Position numbers and translations under genes: made by a program. This document shows, piece after piece, positions 1 to 8,501 of a stretch of 64,000 nt of DNA; position 1 is the stretch's first letter, and each line of letters starts with the position of its first letter. The stretch lies in NCBI GenBank assembly GCA_028687435.1, contig JAQUAF010000005.1, forward strand, positions 1-64,000, read 5' to 3'. The notes beneath the pieces are model-generated. The model did no database searches and had not been told where the DNA came from. It saw only the letters and a list, made by a program, of their open reading frames with translations. The DNA is from Verrucomicrobiia bacterium. Lineage in GTDB: Bacteria > Verrucomicrobiota > Verrucomicrobiia > JABWAM01.

Positions 1-71
1 GCCAGCTTAAGAACTTTTCCAGATTGTTTTTCAGACAACCCGCCGATAGTGTGAACTTGTTGGTTATTCAT
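1..71 (-). CDS. Possible 5' end of a gene running off the left edge
   Basis: Reading leftward from an ATG at 71 there are 23 open codons to the window edge, beginning MNNQQVHTIGGLSEKQ. The composition looks like ordinary coding sequence, but no family can be recognised from so few residues. There is no clear Shine-Dalgarno sequence, and a strong hairpin (74-112) lies directly upstream. It could equally be chance open frame. Confidence 0.3.
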   Translation of the reverse strand, partial: MNNQQVHTIGGLSEKQSGKVLKL

Positions 72-73
72 AG

Positions 74-112
74 GGTAGCCAGTTTGGCCCGCTCGGGCGG
101 GCCCTGGCTACC
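74..112. repeat. Long hairpin (15-bp two-part stem)
   Basis: Arms ggtagccag (74-82) and ctggctacc (104-112) pair perfectly. Inside them ggcccg/cgggcc form a second stem. On neither strand does a proper T-run follow, so a rho-independent terminator is not well supported. It resembles the other extragenic palindromes in this window. Confidence 0.7.
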
Positions 113-260
113 TTCATGTTTTCTAAACTGTTACTTTTCAGAATGCCACTGACAAAATTATTCACCATCCACTATGAGGCTGTCACTCATTGCGCTTCCA
201 GATGAATTAGCCCTAGCCGCGCAAAAGTCTGAATGGCGGGCTTTTCTTATTTGGCGATCA

Positions 261-974
261 TCATCTTCCCCTGACCAAGGCAAACACCTTGAAAATTTTT
301 GGATTTTCCCTTGGAAAGTCTGTTTGAATGTCGATTGCCACGGCAACCGGTTGAGTGGTGTCGGCCGGAGTGATCGCGAGCAAATATTCCTTCCCTTCCT
401 TGATCGTCTTGAGACGGACCGACATCTTTTCGTTGTTCGATTTCGCCCTGACCACCTTTACCGGCTCGGAATGCACCACTTTGAGCGTCACGGTCTTTGC
501 TTCCGCAGGCTCCCCCTTGAACCAATTCACAAAAAGAGGGGCCATTCGAATGATCTCTGGAATGGTCACCTTGAATTTCAGCAGCGCCGTCGGTTCCACC
601 GGATCGTCGGATTGCACCACAATCGTTTTTTCCTGCGCACCCACCCGCTGGCCAAATTCGAAAACTGCCGTAATCTCGCCCCGTTCGCCCGGTTGATACA
701 CCTTTTTGTCTCCCATCAGACTGGTGCAACCACAGGAAGATTTGACAGCGGCAATCGCCACAGGTTTCTTGCCTGAATTGGTGAAAGTAAAGTGGGCGAT
801 TATCCTCGATTCCAACGGAGTCGGCGAAAAATCCATTTCACGACAGTCCCATTTCAACTGTCCATACGTCACTGTCACCATGGCATGAAACACGAAGATG
901 AATCCAACCGGCGCAAGCTCCCGGCCGCGTTTAAAAAGCTTGCTTTTGGCCTTTCGATTGGGTGATAAAAACAT
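261..974 (-). CDS. Secreted DUF1573 domain protein
   Basis: A 237-residue protein with a basic N-terminus and a hydrophobic stretch (about residues 21-38), consistent with a signal peptide. A DUF1573 domain follows. Its hallmark SSCGCT motif is at residues 79-84, then a GERGEI turn and a second Ig-like half. DUF1573 proteins are small secreted or periplasmic beta-sandwich proteins common in PVC bacteria and Bacteroidetes; their biochemical role is not established. The gene is divergent from the ankyrin gene, with a 45-bp gap that must hold both promoters. The start at 974 gives the complete signal peptide. Confidence 0.8.
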   Translation of the reverse strand: MFLSPNRKAKSKLFKRGRELAPVGFIFVFHAMVTVTYGQLKWDCREMDFSPTPLESRIIAHFTFTNSGKKPVAIAAVKSSCGCTSLMGDKKVYQPGERGEITAVFEFGQRVGAQEKTIVVQSDDPVEPTALLKFKVTIPEIIRMAPLFVNWFKGEPAEAKTVTLKVVHSEPVKVVRAKSNNEKMSVRLKTIKEGKEYLLAITPADTTQPVAVAIDIQTDFPRENPKIFKVFALVRGR

Positions 975-1019
975 GCATTATAACAGCCTTCTAGAGAAGA
1001 ACTTTTCAAGAAAAATCCC

Positions 1020-1619
1020 ATGCAAAAACACTTTATCATCATTGTCTTCACCCTTGCAGGAACCCTCCTTCCTTCCATGGCCGCCGACAAGCAGTCCTCC
1101 AAAACCGCTGAAAAGACCAAACCTGCCGATCAACCTGTTCTCACGCTGTGCGAGGCGGCAAAAATCGGTGATATCGCCACAATCAAAGTCCTGTTGAAGA
1201 ATGGGACAGAAATCGACGATCCGGACAAAAAAGGAAAAACGCCACTGATGTGGGCTGCGGAACGGGGGCACATCGACACAGTCAAATTTCTTCTCGAAAA
1301 AAAAGCAAATGTAAATGCCAAAAGCTCATCAGGTTGGACAGCATTGATGAGCGCCGCTGGTGGCGGAAAAAAAGAAGCCGCTCTTCTGCTTATTAAAAAA
1401 AATGCCGCCATCAATGCCCAGCATCATGCCGGGTGGACGCCTTTAATTCTCGCCGTCTTGCGTGGCGACCTTGAAACCGTGCAACTGCTTGTGAAAAAAG
1501 GCGCTGCTTTAAATATAAAAACCAGCCAAGGCATGACCGCCATGGACTACGCATCGCAAAAGAAAAATGGATCTGAAATCGTGGCTTTTTTAAAAAAAGC
1601 GACCAAAAAAACGAATTGA
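1020..1619 (+). CDS. Secreted ankyrin-repeat protein
   Basis: A 199-residue protein with a clear signal peptide ending near SMAA (residue 22). From about residue 40 it is filled by four to five ankyrin repeats, recognisable by repeated GKTPLMWAAERGH / GWTALMSAAGGG / GWTPLILAVLRGD units spaced about 33 residues. Ankyrin repeats mediate protein-protein contacts; an export signal suggests a periplasmic role. It stands alone, converges with the TPR gene downstream, and its partner is unknown. Confidence 0.85.
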   Translation: MQKHFIIIVFTLAGTLLPSMAADKQSSKTAEKTKPADQPVLTLCEAAKIGDIATIKVLLKNGTEIDDPDKKGKTPLMWAAERGHIDTVKFLLEKKANVNAKSSSGWTALMSAAGGGKKEAALLLIKKNAAINAQHHAGWTPLILAVLRGDLETVQLLVKKGAALNIKTSQGMTAMDYASQKKNGSEIVAFLKKATKKTN

Positions 1620-1641
1620 ATGGGCCTACTCGCTCGCCAAT

Positions 1642-1657
1642 CAATTCAATAGAATTG
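1642..1657. terminator. Weak hairpin between convergent genes
   Basis: Perfect 6-bp arms caattc/gaattg with a 4-nt loop sit between the stop of the ankyrin gene (1619) and the stop of the convergent TPR gene (1658). A short T-rich stretch follows on the plus strand. The stem is short and AT-rich, so terminator function is only a suggestion. Confidence 0.3.
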
Positions 1658-2986
1658 TCATTTTTGCTTCTTCAAATCGGCATTGGTCACATCGTTTGTG
1701 ACATGAAACGCCACGCCATTCGTAAAACTCGTTGTTATCTTGGTCATTTTTCCGCCTTCAGCAATATAGGATGTATATGGACTAAATCGATTTGTGACAA
1801 CAGCGTCGAGCTTATATTCTCGCACAAAATCCTCTTTCGTAAGAAGTTTATTTTTTGGAGGCTCAGGCAGCAAATCAATTTTCTCCGGAAATTTCGATTT
1901 CATTTCCTCATAAATAAACATCGATTGATTTGGGTAATCCTTATACGCCTTGACAAGCTCAGCGATCGCCGCATCTTTTCTTCCAAGCGACTTTAAACAG
2001 AAAACCTTGTCGCTAAGCGCATTCATTTTAATTTTTTCAACCGGGCATTGTTTGATAATCTCATCATATTTTTCTACTGCCATATCTCCTTGTTTTTTAT
2101 CGGATAATTTATACAAATACCGAATTATAAATTCCCGATAAAACCAGCGTTGAGACAACTCCATGTCGCATTTCATGGCATCATCGAACATTTTTTTTCC
2201 CTCATCAACTTTCCCCATCTCTAAATTGCTCACGGCCAATTTCATCAGGAGTTTTGCGCGGGCTTCCGGCTCTGCCGTCTTCTTTAATTCATCCTGATAA
2301 ATAATTATTCGTTGATCAATCGGCCTATCATAAATCGATTCAACCTCTTTAAAACTCTTCAACTCATTTGCGGGCAAAAGAAAAATAAATTCCAGCATCC
2401 AACTCCCATTGTATCCATCTTCCATTGACCAGCAAACCCCCTTCCCGACCGCCTCACAAAGGCTGTCAAGAAACTCGCGCAACACGCCGCCCTTGAAATC
2501 CATGCTGATGAAAAACAAATTATAATTATATTTTCTTCGCGTAAACTTTCTTTTTATATTAAATTTTCCGCCGAATTCATCTTTTGAAATCACTGACTGC
2601 AGGGATTCATTTTTAATTTTCATCGCATCCATGAACCGCTCGGAAATCGCCCCTTCTCTCGGCAGCAGGACAACCGCCCCTGTTTTTTCATCATATTTAA
2701 ATTGCACAAAAGGATATTCCCAGACAATTTTTTCGCACAATTGCAAAATATCCCCTCCAGGGAAATGGAACTTTTGTTTTTTGCTCAAAAAACCCCTCTC
2801 AAAAGAATTCGATTTTTCGGAAGAAACCAAAACACCCTGTTTTCTCATTGCTCCAACGATTTGATCAAAAGTCGGCTCCTCCACAGATATCTCATTTACC
2901 TGAACGGCATCAACCGTCCCGCTCAACATGAACACAGCTGCAAGGATAGCAGCAATATACTTAACCTTAAAATAAATTAAATTCAT
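1658..2986 (-). CDS. Secreted TPR-containing protein
   Basis: A 442-residue protein with a signal peptide (residues 1-27, ending TVDA). The N-terminal half (about 30-220) matches no family I recognise. The C-terminal half (about 235-350) has degenerate TPR-like helices (KLAVSNLEMGKVDEGKKMFDDA; ALSDKVFCLKSLGRKDAAIAEL). It is the last gene of an apparent minus-strand operon, starting 5 bp after the Ig-like gene ends. Its DNA is strikingly AT-rich, with codon choice unlike the flanking genes, which suggests separate ancestry. Confidence 0.7.
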   Translation of the reverse strand: MNLIYFKVKYIAAILAAVFMLSGTVDAVQVNEISVEEPTFDQIVGAMRKQGVLVSSEKSNSFERGFLSKKQKFHFPGGDILQLCEKIVWEYPFVQFKYDEKTGAVVLLPREGAISERFMDAMKIKNESLQSVISKDEFGGKFNIKRKFTRRKYNYNLFFISMDFKGGVLREFLDSLCEAVGKGVCWSMEDGYNGSWMLEFIFLLPANELKSFKEVESIYDRPIDQRIIIYQDELKKTAEPEARAKLLMKLAVSNLEMGKVDEGKKMFDDAMKCDMELSQRWFYREFIIRYLYKLSDKKQGDMAVEKYDEIIKQCPVEKIKMNALSDKVFCLKSLGRKDAAIAELVKAYKDYPNQSMFIYEEMKSKFPEKIDLLPEPPKNKLLTKEDFVREYKLDAVVTNRFSPYTSYIAEGGKMTKITTSFTNGVAFHVTNDVTNADLKKQK

Positions 2987-2991
2987 AAAAT

Positions 2992-4947
2992 TTAGTAAAA
3001 TTCAATTTCTCCTATCCGATAATTCAAAGTATTATTTATTTTTCTGATATTTTTTTTCCCTGGTGATAATTCCGATGTAATAACAGCCGTCTCTAATGTT
3101 TCTACAAGTCTTTTTTCTCCATCATAAGACCATGCCACCTCCGGTTCAAATATAAAACCCATAGCTTCCACCTTAAACTTAATATTAACAGATGCTGTTG
3201 AAGTAGACTGCCCATCAGCGGGGAGTCTCGCTGGACTAATGAGCATCGGCCCTTTGAAAACAGGATATGGCCGTCCTACATATGGCCAATTGGGCGCCTG
3301 CTCATGATTGTCATAAAAAAAGTAAACTGGATTTATCATGCAATCCCAATTTCCATCTTCAAAAAACCAATCTGTAAATCCTGTGACTATTGGATTACCA
3401 GAACCAAATCCATGATATTTGCCTGGCGCAGTGCAAAAGGGACAAACCCAAGCAAAATATTGCATTGTTATTTGCGTTGCAGGAGAGCTTTGATAACCTA
3501 CAAGATTATCCAAGTGGCGGTGTGTTGTGTGCCAATAATCCTGTATCGTATCAAGGTTTTTCATTTGTCCAAACTCATCAAGTATCCATGCCCAGTTCAT
3601 GGACTTATCATAGGTAATAGGGTATAAATCATTATCGTCAGACGAGAAATCGCTATAAGATAATGTTACATATTCGACAATTTTACAATTTTCCAAACTT
3701 CCATTTGACCTTGCCTTAAATCGATGCAAAAAATTTGCTGAATAACCAGTCGTTTTGTCGTATCCTTCAGGTCCATATCCAAAAGTACAGTCAATTTTTT
3801 CTGGAACATCATGAACTGCAAATGTTTTCTCATCATAATTTTCAGGATCACCTTTCAGCGTCACCCGAACCGTCACACTGCCTGTTTCCTGCAAGCCAGG
3901 CGTAATTTTTGCATAAAAATCGCCTCCCGCCGGTTTGCTGGGTTTTGTGGAAAGCGGCTGAATGTTTGCCCCATATGCATTTCCTTGCAGGCTCCAAGTC
4001 ACGGTATTATCATTCAACGGCGTCACCGTCGCTCCAACAATCACCTTTGCGCCGTCACAGCTGCATGGCCATGTAACATTCTTGTCAAAACCTATAATTT
4101 TTACGGCAATTTCTTTCACTGTAATGTCAGCTTTCCCATTACATAAATTATTATCCCAAGCCCTGATGGTTGTGCTCCCCGGCCCAATCCCCGTCACAAC
4201 GCCTGAAAAATCATCGACGACCGCCACCTCTTCATCAAACGATTCCCAGACATATTTTCCATCCCCGCCTTCTGCCGTAAAAGTTGTTTTTTCATTGACG
4301 CTAATGCTCGATTTTCCAGCTTTCACCTCAATCAAAATAACAGTCGCTTCCGCCTCGCCCGAACAACCTGACATGAAATCAAGGGCGCGAATGGTGGCGG
4401 TCCCATCATCAATGCCAGTCACCACCCCCGAGAGGCCGTCTACCATGGCCACAGACGAATCGCTTGATGACCAATTATAATAAGTCGATTGTCCACCGCT
4501 GGCCTCAAAACTTGTCTCTTCACCCACACAAACATTTGGATACTCGCTCTCAACTTCCACTTTTATAATATCAAACTGTGCGCCTCCTGACACAGAAATG
4601 GTTTTTTCTCCTCCCTCGGAACAAGTCCATGTGTAATTGATGGTAACATCGACATATTTTTTTCCTCCACCCGATGTGACGACTGTCGCCGTTGATCCAT
4701 CTCCACTGGCGCCAGTCCAGCTGTAAGTGGTGCTTAAAGTCCAAGTGCCATTGCCGCCGCCAACCTTGCAACATTCGGCCTGATCTGGACGAGAAGGGGA
4801 ATTATCATCAACAGCTTCCACAAGCATTGATCCAGTCTCCTCACATGGAAAATCGGTATCAGGGACAATATTCACTGACGCCAAGGCTTCAAAACACAAG
4901 CTGTTTAAAAAACATATCGCATAGAAAACAATAAAAGGAATTCTCAT
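2992..4947 (-). CDS. Secreted protein with bacterial Ig-like (BIG2) domains
   Basis: A 651-residue protein with a signal peptide (residues 1-23). Two clear BIG2-type Ig-like modules lie at about 130-205 and 206-280, each with the WSSSDSSVAMVDGLSGVVTG-type core and a closing TATIRA strand. A further Ig-like region follows. The last 270 residues, rich in Trp/Tyr and including a CPFC pair, match no family I know. BIG2 domains occur in adhesins and other surface proteins. The gene lies 9 bp downstream of the YD-repeat gene and 5 bp upstream of the TPR gene, so the three probably form one transcript. Confidence 0.75.
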   Translation of the reverse strand: MRIPFIVFYAICFLNSLCFEALASVNIVPDTDFPCEETGSMLVEAVDDNSPSRPDQAECCKVGGGNGTWTLSTTYSWTGASGDGSTATVVTSGGGKKYVDVTINYTWTCSEGGEKTISVSGGAQFDIIKVEVESEYPNVCVGEETSFEASGGQSTYYNWSSSDSSVAMVDGLSGVVTGIDDGTATIRALDFMSGCSGEAEATVILIEVKAGKSSISVNEKTTFTAEGGDGKYVWESFDEEVAVVDDFSGVVTGIGPGSTTIRAWDNNLCNGKADITVKEIAVKIIGFDKNVTWPCSCDGAKVIVGATVTPLNDNTVTWSLQGNAYGANIQPLSTKPSKPAGGDFYAKITPGLQETGSVTVRVTLKGDPENYDEKTFAVHDVPEKIDCTFGYGPEGYDKTTGYSANFLHRFKARSNGSLENCKIVEYVTLSYSDFSSDDNDLYPITYDKSMNWAWILDEFGQMKNLDTIQDYWHTTHRHLDNLVGYQSSPATQITMQYFAWVCPFCTAPGKYHGFGSGNPIVTGFTDWFFEDGNWDCMINPVYFFYDNHEQAPNWPYVGRPYPVFKGPMLISPARLPADGQSTSTASVNIKFKVEAMGFIFEPEVAWSYDGEKRLVETLETAVITSELSPGKKNIRKINNTLNYRIGEIEFY

Positions 4948-4956
4948 ATAAAATTA

Positions 4957-6789
4957 TCAAGGGGTTGATGCAGAAGGGAAACCGGATGATGCTGCAACAA
5001 AGGTTTGCTGGCAATGGCCATCCTTGCCATAAGTAAAGCGGTAGACGCCCTTTTCGGGGCCTTCCTGTTCATACAGTCTTCCGTTTTCGTCAAAATGGCG
5101 TTTGATGACGAACAACACCTTGCCGTCGGCTTTCACCGTTTCCACGCTTTCGCGTCCATCGTTGGCATATTCAAATTGTTGTTCGCGCTTGATGGTTTTG
5201 CCGTCTTTCTGATAAGTCCGCTTCATTTTCACCCGATTGCCCGCATCGTATTCAATGCTTGTATACAGCGAGCCATTCACAAAAAGATTTTTTTCACGCC
5301 CTTTTTCGTCCAATTCATAAGTCCAGAGATTCCCATTGGGCCAGCGCCGCGACAGGCACCTGCCCTTTTGATTGTAAAACAAGACAATTTTCTTGTCCTC
5401 AGCCCACCCGCCGTTTTTCAAGTCGGCAGGAATCCTCGTTTCCTCGCGTTCGCCGTTGGGCAAATAGCGAAACAGGGATTTCTCTTTGCCCGCCGTCTCC
5501 TCAACGATCAACCGCCCTTGCGAGTCATACTCTTTTTTCCACACCACCTTGTCATCGCGCACCGCCTCAATCGGACGGCCCCGTTGGTCATACTTGTAGA
5601 AAGTCAACCGCCCGTTTTTAAAATCGCGCATGACGCGGCCTTTATCGTCGTAGGAAAATTGCGTCTGAACCGTTTTTTTTCCCGTCTTGCCATCGACCAA
5701 CTCGACTTTGCGTATTTTTTTGGCAAGAACCCCCTTTGTGAACCAAGTGGTGATTTTTTCGACGCCATCCATGCCCCTCACCCGTTCCAATCCGGTTTTT
5801 TTGTCCAAATGCCAGAACTCGCTTCCCTGGGCGTTGCGGCGTTCGATCGCGGCATAGTCCCCCGGTTTTTCTCCGGGTTTGACGGTGTATTGCCAGTCAT
5901 TGTCCCTCAACAGGTGTCTCGACCCGGCATCCCATGCAAAACATCGGCTCACCCGATTCGTTGCCCCCGCGCCATCGTTGGCGTTGCCGTCCGTTGCGGC
6001 GCCGGTTTTCTGGACGAGTTTCATCGTGGGCTGCCCGTCGGAGTCCACTCCGTACTCGATTCTCTCGGTCGGCCCATCGGAATTCACCAGCCAAACCAGG
6101 CCGCGTTCCTCCCCTTTGACCACCCGTTTTCCATCCGCCATGGCCACTCGAGGTTTGGCCCCAAGCTCGATTTCCAGCCGTTTGCCGTTGAACACCAAAG
6201 CCTTGGTTTCGCCATTGCGCGGATCGGACTCGAACCGCAACACCACCGAACCATCGCATCGAACTTCCGTCACTTTGTCGCCGATCCGCATCAAATCGAT
6301 TCTCTGATTTTTAGGGCTTTGCATGGACGCGAGTTTTCCCTTGACATAAGTGAATTTCCAGCCACATCCGGGCCAGATGCTAATCGTCGTATCCCGAATT
6401 TCTCCCAGCCAGCCTCCACCGCCGCGTAAAACCGTATCGCCTTCTTTCCGCAGGTTGAAATGCCTATTCCATCCATCAGGCTGAATGAGAACAAACTGTC
6501 GGGAATTCAGGGCGTAGATACGCGATTCGACCAAGGCCAGAAGCCAGTTGGCCCCCAAGTGCCGCGAGGGGGTTTCCTGATCCGACCGGAAATTGACGAT
6601 CAATGGAAGTTTTTCTCCTTTATCCAATGAAATCTCCCCGATCTGTTCCCAATACGACAAAAAAGCCCTTTCATTAATCGAATCAAAATGGTTGGTTGGA
6701 ATTCTCCAGGTGAGTCCACAAGACCACCCCATTTGCGCCTGGGCAACGGCAAACAACAAAACCGGCACGATGAAGATTCGGGCATTCAT
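4957..6789 (-). CDS. Secreted RHS/YD-repeat-like protein
   Basis: The start at 6789 (MNARIFIVPVLLFAVAQAQ) gives a good signal peptide. A longer upstream frame only reads through the Ser-Asp repeat DNA in another frame and was rejected. The product is 610 residues. From about residue 350 there are YD-type repeats (YDDKGRVMRDFKNGRLTFY, YDQRGRPIEAV, YDSQGRLIVEE, YDAGNRVKMKR) as in RHS/teneurin shells. It is shorter than true Rhs toxins, and neither an RHS-core PxxxxDPxG motif nor a C-terminal toxin is visible, so a surface shell or structural protein is likelier than a polymorphic toxin. Confidence 0.75.
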   Translation of the reverse strand: MNARIFIVPVLLFAVAQAQMGWSCGLTWRIPTNHFDSINERAFLSYWEQIGEISLDKGEKLPLIVNFRSDQETPSRHLGANWLLALVESRIYALNSRQFVLIQPDGWNRHFNLRKEGDTVLRGGGGWLGEIRDTTISIWPGCGWKFTYVKGKLASMQSPKNQRIDLMRIGDKVTEVRCDGSVVLRFESDPRNGETKALVFNGKRLEIELGAKPRVAMADGKRVVKGEERGLVWLVNSDGPTERIEYGVDSDGQPTMKLVQKTGAATDGNANDGAGATNRVSRCFAWDAGSRHLLRDNDWQYTVKPGEKPGDYAAIERRNAQGSEFWHLDKKTGLERVRGMDGVEKITTWFTKGVLAKKIRKVELVDGKTGKKTVQTQFSYDDKGRVMRDFKNGRLTFYKYDQRGRPIEAVRDDKVVWKKEYDSQGRLIVEETAGKEKSLFRYLPNGEREETRIPADLKNGGWAEDKKIVLFYNQKGRCLSRRWPNGNLWTYELDEKGREKNLFVNGSLYTSIEYDAGNRVKMKRTYQKDGKTIKREQQFEYANDGRESVETVKADGKVLFVIKRHFDENGRLYEQEGPEKGVYRFTYGKDGHCQQTFVAASSGFPSASTP

Positions 6790-6811
6790 TCCATAACAAC
6801 ATTTTTGGGTT

Positions 6812-7099
6812 CTATTCGAGGTTGCTGGAATCGCTGCTATCACTCGAGTCGCTGCTATCACTCGAGTCGCTGCTATCACTCGAGTCGCTGCTATCGCTTG
6901 AATCGCTGCTGTCGCTGGAACCAGGGCAGGGATCGTCATCCAGCGGAATCAACCACCAGCCGGCACGCAAATCATTCCGTTCCTTTTGGAGGCTCGTCTT
7001 CATCCCGAACCGGAGATCATTTCGCGCCTGCTGGGAGTAGGCAAACACGACCCCCACCCAAATGAGGAAGACAAAAACCATCAATTTTTTTATTTTCAT
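6812..7099 (-). CDS. Small secreted Ser-Ser-Asp repeat protein
   Basis: A 95-residue product. Residues 1-22 form a signal peptide (MKIKKLMVFVFLIWVGVVFA). A short linker with two RNDLR segments follows, then about ten consecutive Ser-Ser-Asp triplets ending SSNLE. Acidic Ser-Asp tails occur in cell-surface stalks and as phosphorylation or metal-binding linkers; no specific function can be assigned. It is the first gene of the group running down to 1658, and its stop lies 22 bp before the YD-repeat start. The DNA is a minisatellite (separate entry), so repeat number may vary. Confidence 0.65.
   Translation of the reverse strand: MKIKKLMVFVFLIWVGVVFAYSQQARNDLRFGMKTSLQKERNDLRAGWWLIPLDDDPCPGSSDSSDSSDSSDSSDSSDSSDSSDSSDSSDSSNLE
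6828..6917. repeat. 18-bp minisatellite, five units
   Basis: Five tandem 18-bp units of the form gagtcgctgctatcactc. Units 2 and 3 are identical and units 1, 4 and 5 differ at a few positions. Because 18 is a multiple of 3, the array encodes the Ser-Ser-Asp tail on the minus strand without shifting frame. Confidence 0.9.
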
Positions 7100-7138
7100 G
7101 GGATCTCCTTTGCCATTGCAAATCGGCGTATAGATTTG

Positions 7139-8459
7139 TCATGGCGCAATGGATTTTGCAATTAAATTTTCACTTGTTTTCCGAATTGTTACATTGGCCT
7201 GTTTTTCCTGTGAAATTTCATCTTTCCGGCGCCCAATCCAAGCCATATTGAGCAAAAGAACCGGCTCGATCGGTTTCCTGAATCTCCCTTCCATAATGAC
7301 CAGATTCTGCAAACCAAGCCATAAAAGAAAAATCGTGGTTCCAACCGGAATCAGGAAAAACCGGCGGCGGCGAAACTCCGCCAGATTCGCATCCATGACG
7401 TAAAAAACAATAGGCGCCCAAATCCAACGTTGCCAGTAGTTGAGCCAGTTGAAAATCCTTGCGCCGCCGGCACAATCCGGCCAAGGCGGGGCAAAGAAAA
7501 AGAGCATGATATTTTCGCCCCAGCGGACAAACCAATCCCGCCAGATCACTTCCAGCCTGTCGAACACTCCCCGCCAATCCTCGAGCCCCCGGCGGGGCGA
7601 AATGGGCACCAAGACAGCGTTCGTATCGTAGGACCTCTCAATGACCCAGGGACAAAACGGCGCCAGAGGTTGACTCTGGCTGCTGGGCGAACAGAAAAAC
7701 GTATTGGCCTGTCCGTTTTTGAGATGCAGGTATTTTGTTCCCGCACGGTGATGGATGCGCGGCAGCCAGGTATTTCCGAATGGAGCGGCAAAACCAAGGA
7801 TGCGCTGGCTGCGGACCGTGTTGGGGATGAGCATCAACACAAACACCGTCAACGCCGCCAAAGCATGGCTCAATTTCCGGGAGCGGGTCCACCATCCATA
7901 AAGAAGGCAAACCGCTGCCAACGGAAAGGGAACGGTTTTGGTCAAACACGCCGCAGTCCAACAAGTCGTGGCCGCCAGAAAACTCCCCAAGTTGCCCTTG
8001 CGCAGATGGCGCAGGCTCATCCACAAACCCAATCCGATCAAGGGCAGCAACAGGGTTTCCATCATGAAGAATTGATAGATTTGAAGCAAGGATGGCAGCC
8101 AGACCATGACCGCCCACAAACCGAGGGCGCGGGTTTTGGCGATGCCCGCCTCCCGGCCCGCCCGATAAAATGTCCACGGCATCAGCGATGAAAGCAATCC
8201 GCAGACAAGCGCTATGGCGCAGCCATTGTCCTGCGTGACCAGCCGCAGCAAGAACATAATAAACCTGATACCCGATCGGGTCGTACCCCCTCAAAAGGTT
8301 GGGATGGAGAAATCGCCCGCTATTGTTCCAATGGCGAAAAGCATCCGAGTTCAGATGGTTCAGGGGGGAATCGCAAAAACACAGTAAAAAACGGGCCAGG
8401 ATGCCTCCTCCAATAATCTCCCACGAAAAACGTTGTTTGATTTTTTCAGTGAAAACCAT
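7139..8459 (-). pseudogene. Frameshifted GT39-like membrane glycosyltransferase
   Basis: Two overlapping frames each hold part of one protein. The first, from ATG 8459, contains HLNSDAFRHWNNSGRFLHPNLLRGYDPIGYQVYY, the luminal acidic N-terminus typical of dolichyl-phosphate-mannose-type (GT39/ArnT-like) transferases. The second (8257 to 7139) continues with LLRLVTQDNGCA and eight or more membrane segments. Removing one base near 8247-8257 would restore a protein of about 440 residues. It is last in the operon led by the O-antigen ligase. Either the gene is inactivated, or this is a sequencing error or programmed shift. Confidence 0.75.
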
Positions 8460-8501
8460 TTTTTTAAGTCGCAAAGATTGAACGCCGAAAAACAAGGGAA
8501 A

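Noticed and set aside
5005-6429. 474-codon plus-strand frame
   Set aside because: Antisense shadow of the YD-repeat gene; no family motif or ribosome site.
6790-6939. N-terminal extension of the YD-repeat protein (AATRVIAATRVI repeats)
   Set aside because: It is the Ser-Ser-Asp minisatellite read in another frame; a good signal peptide starts at 6789.
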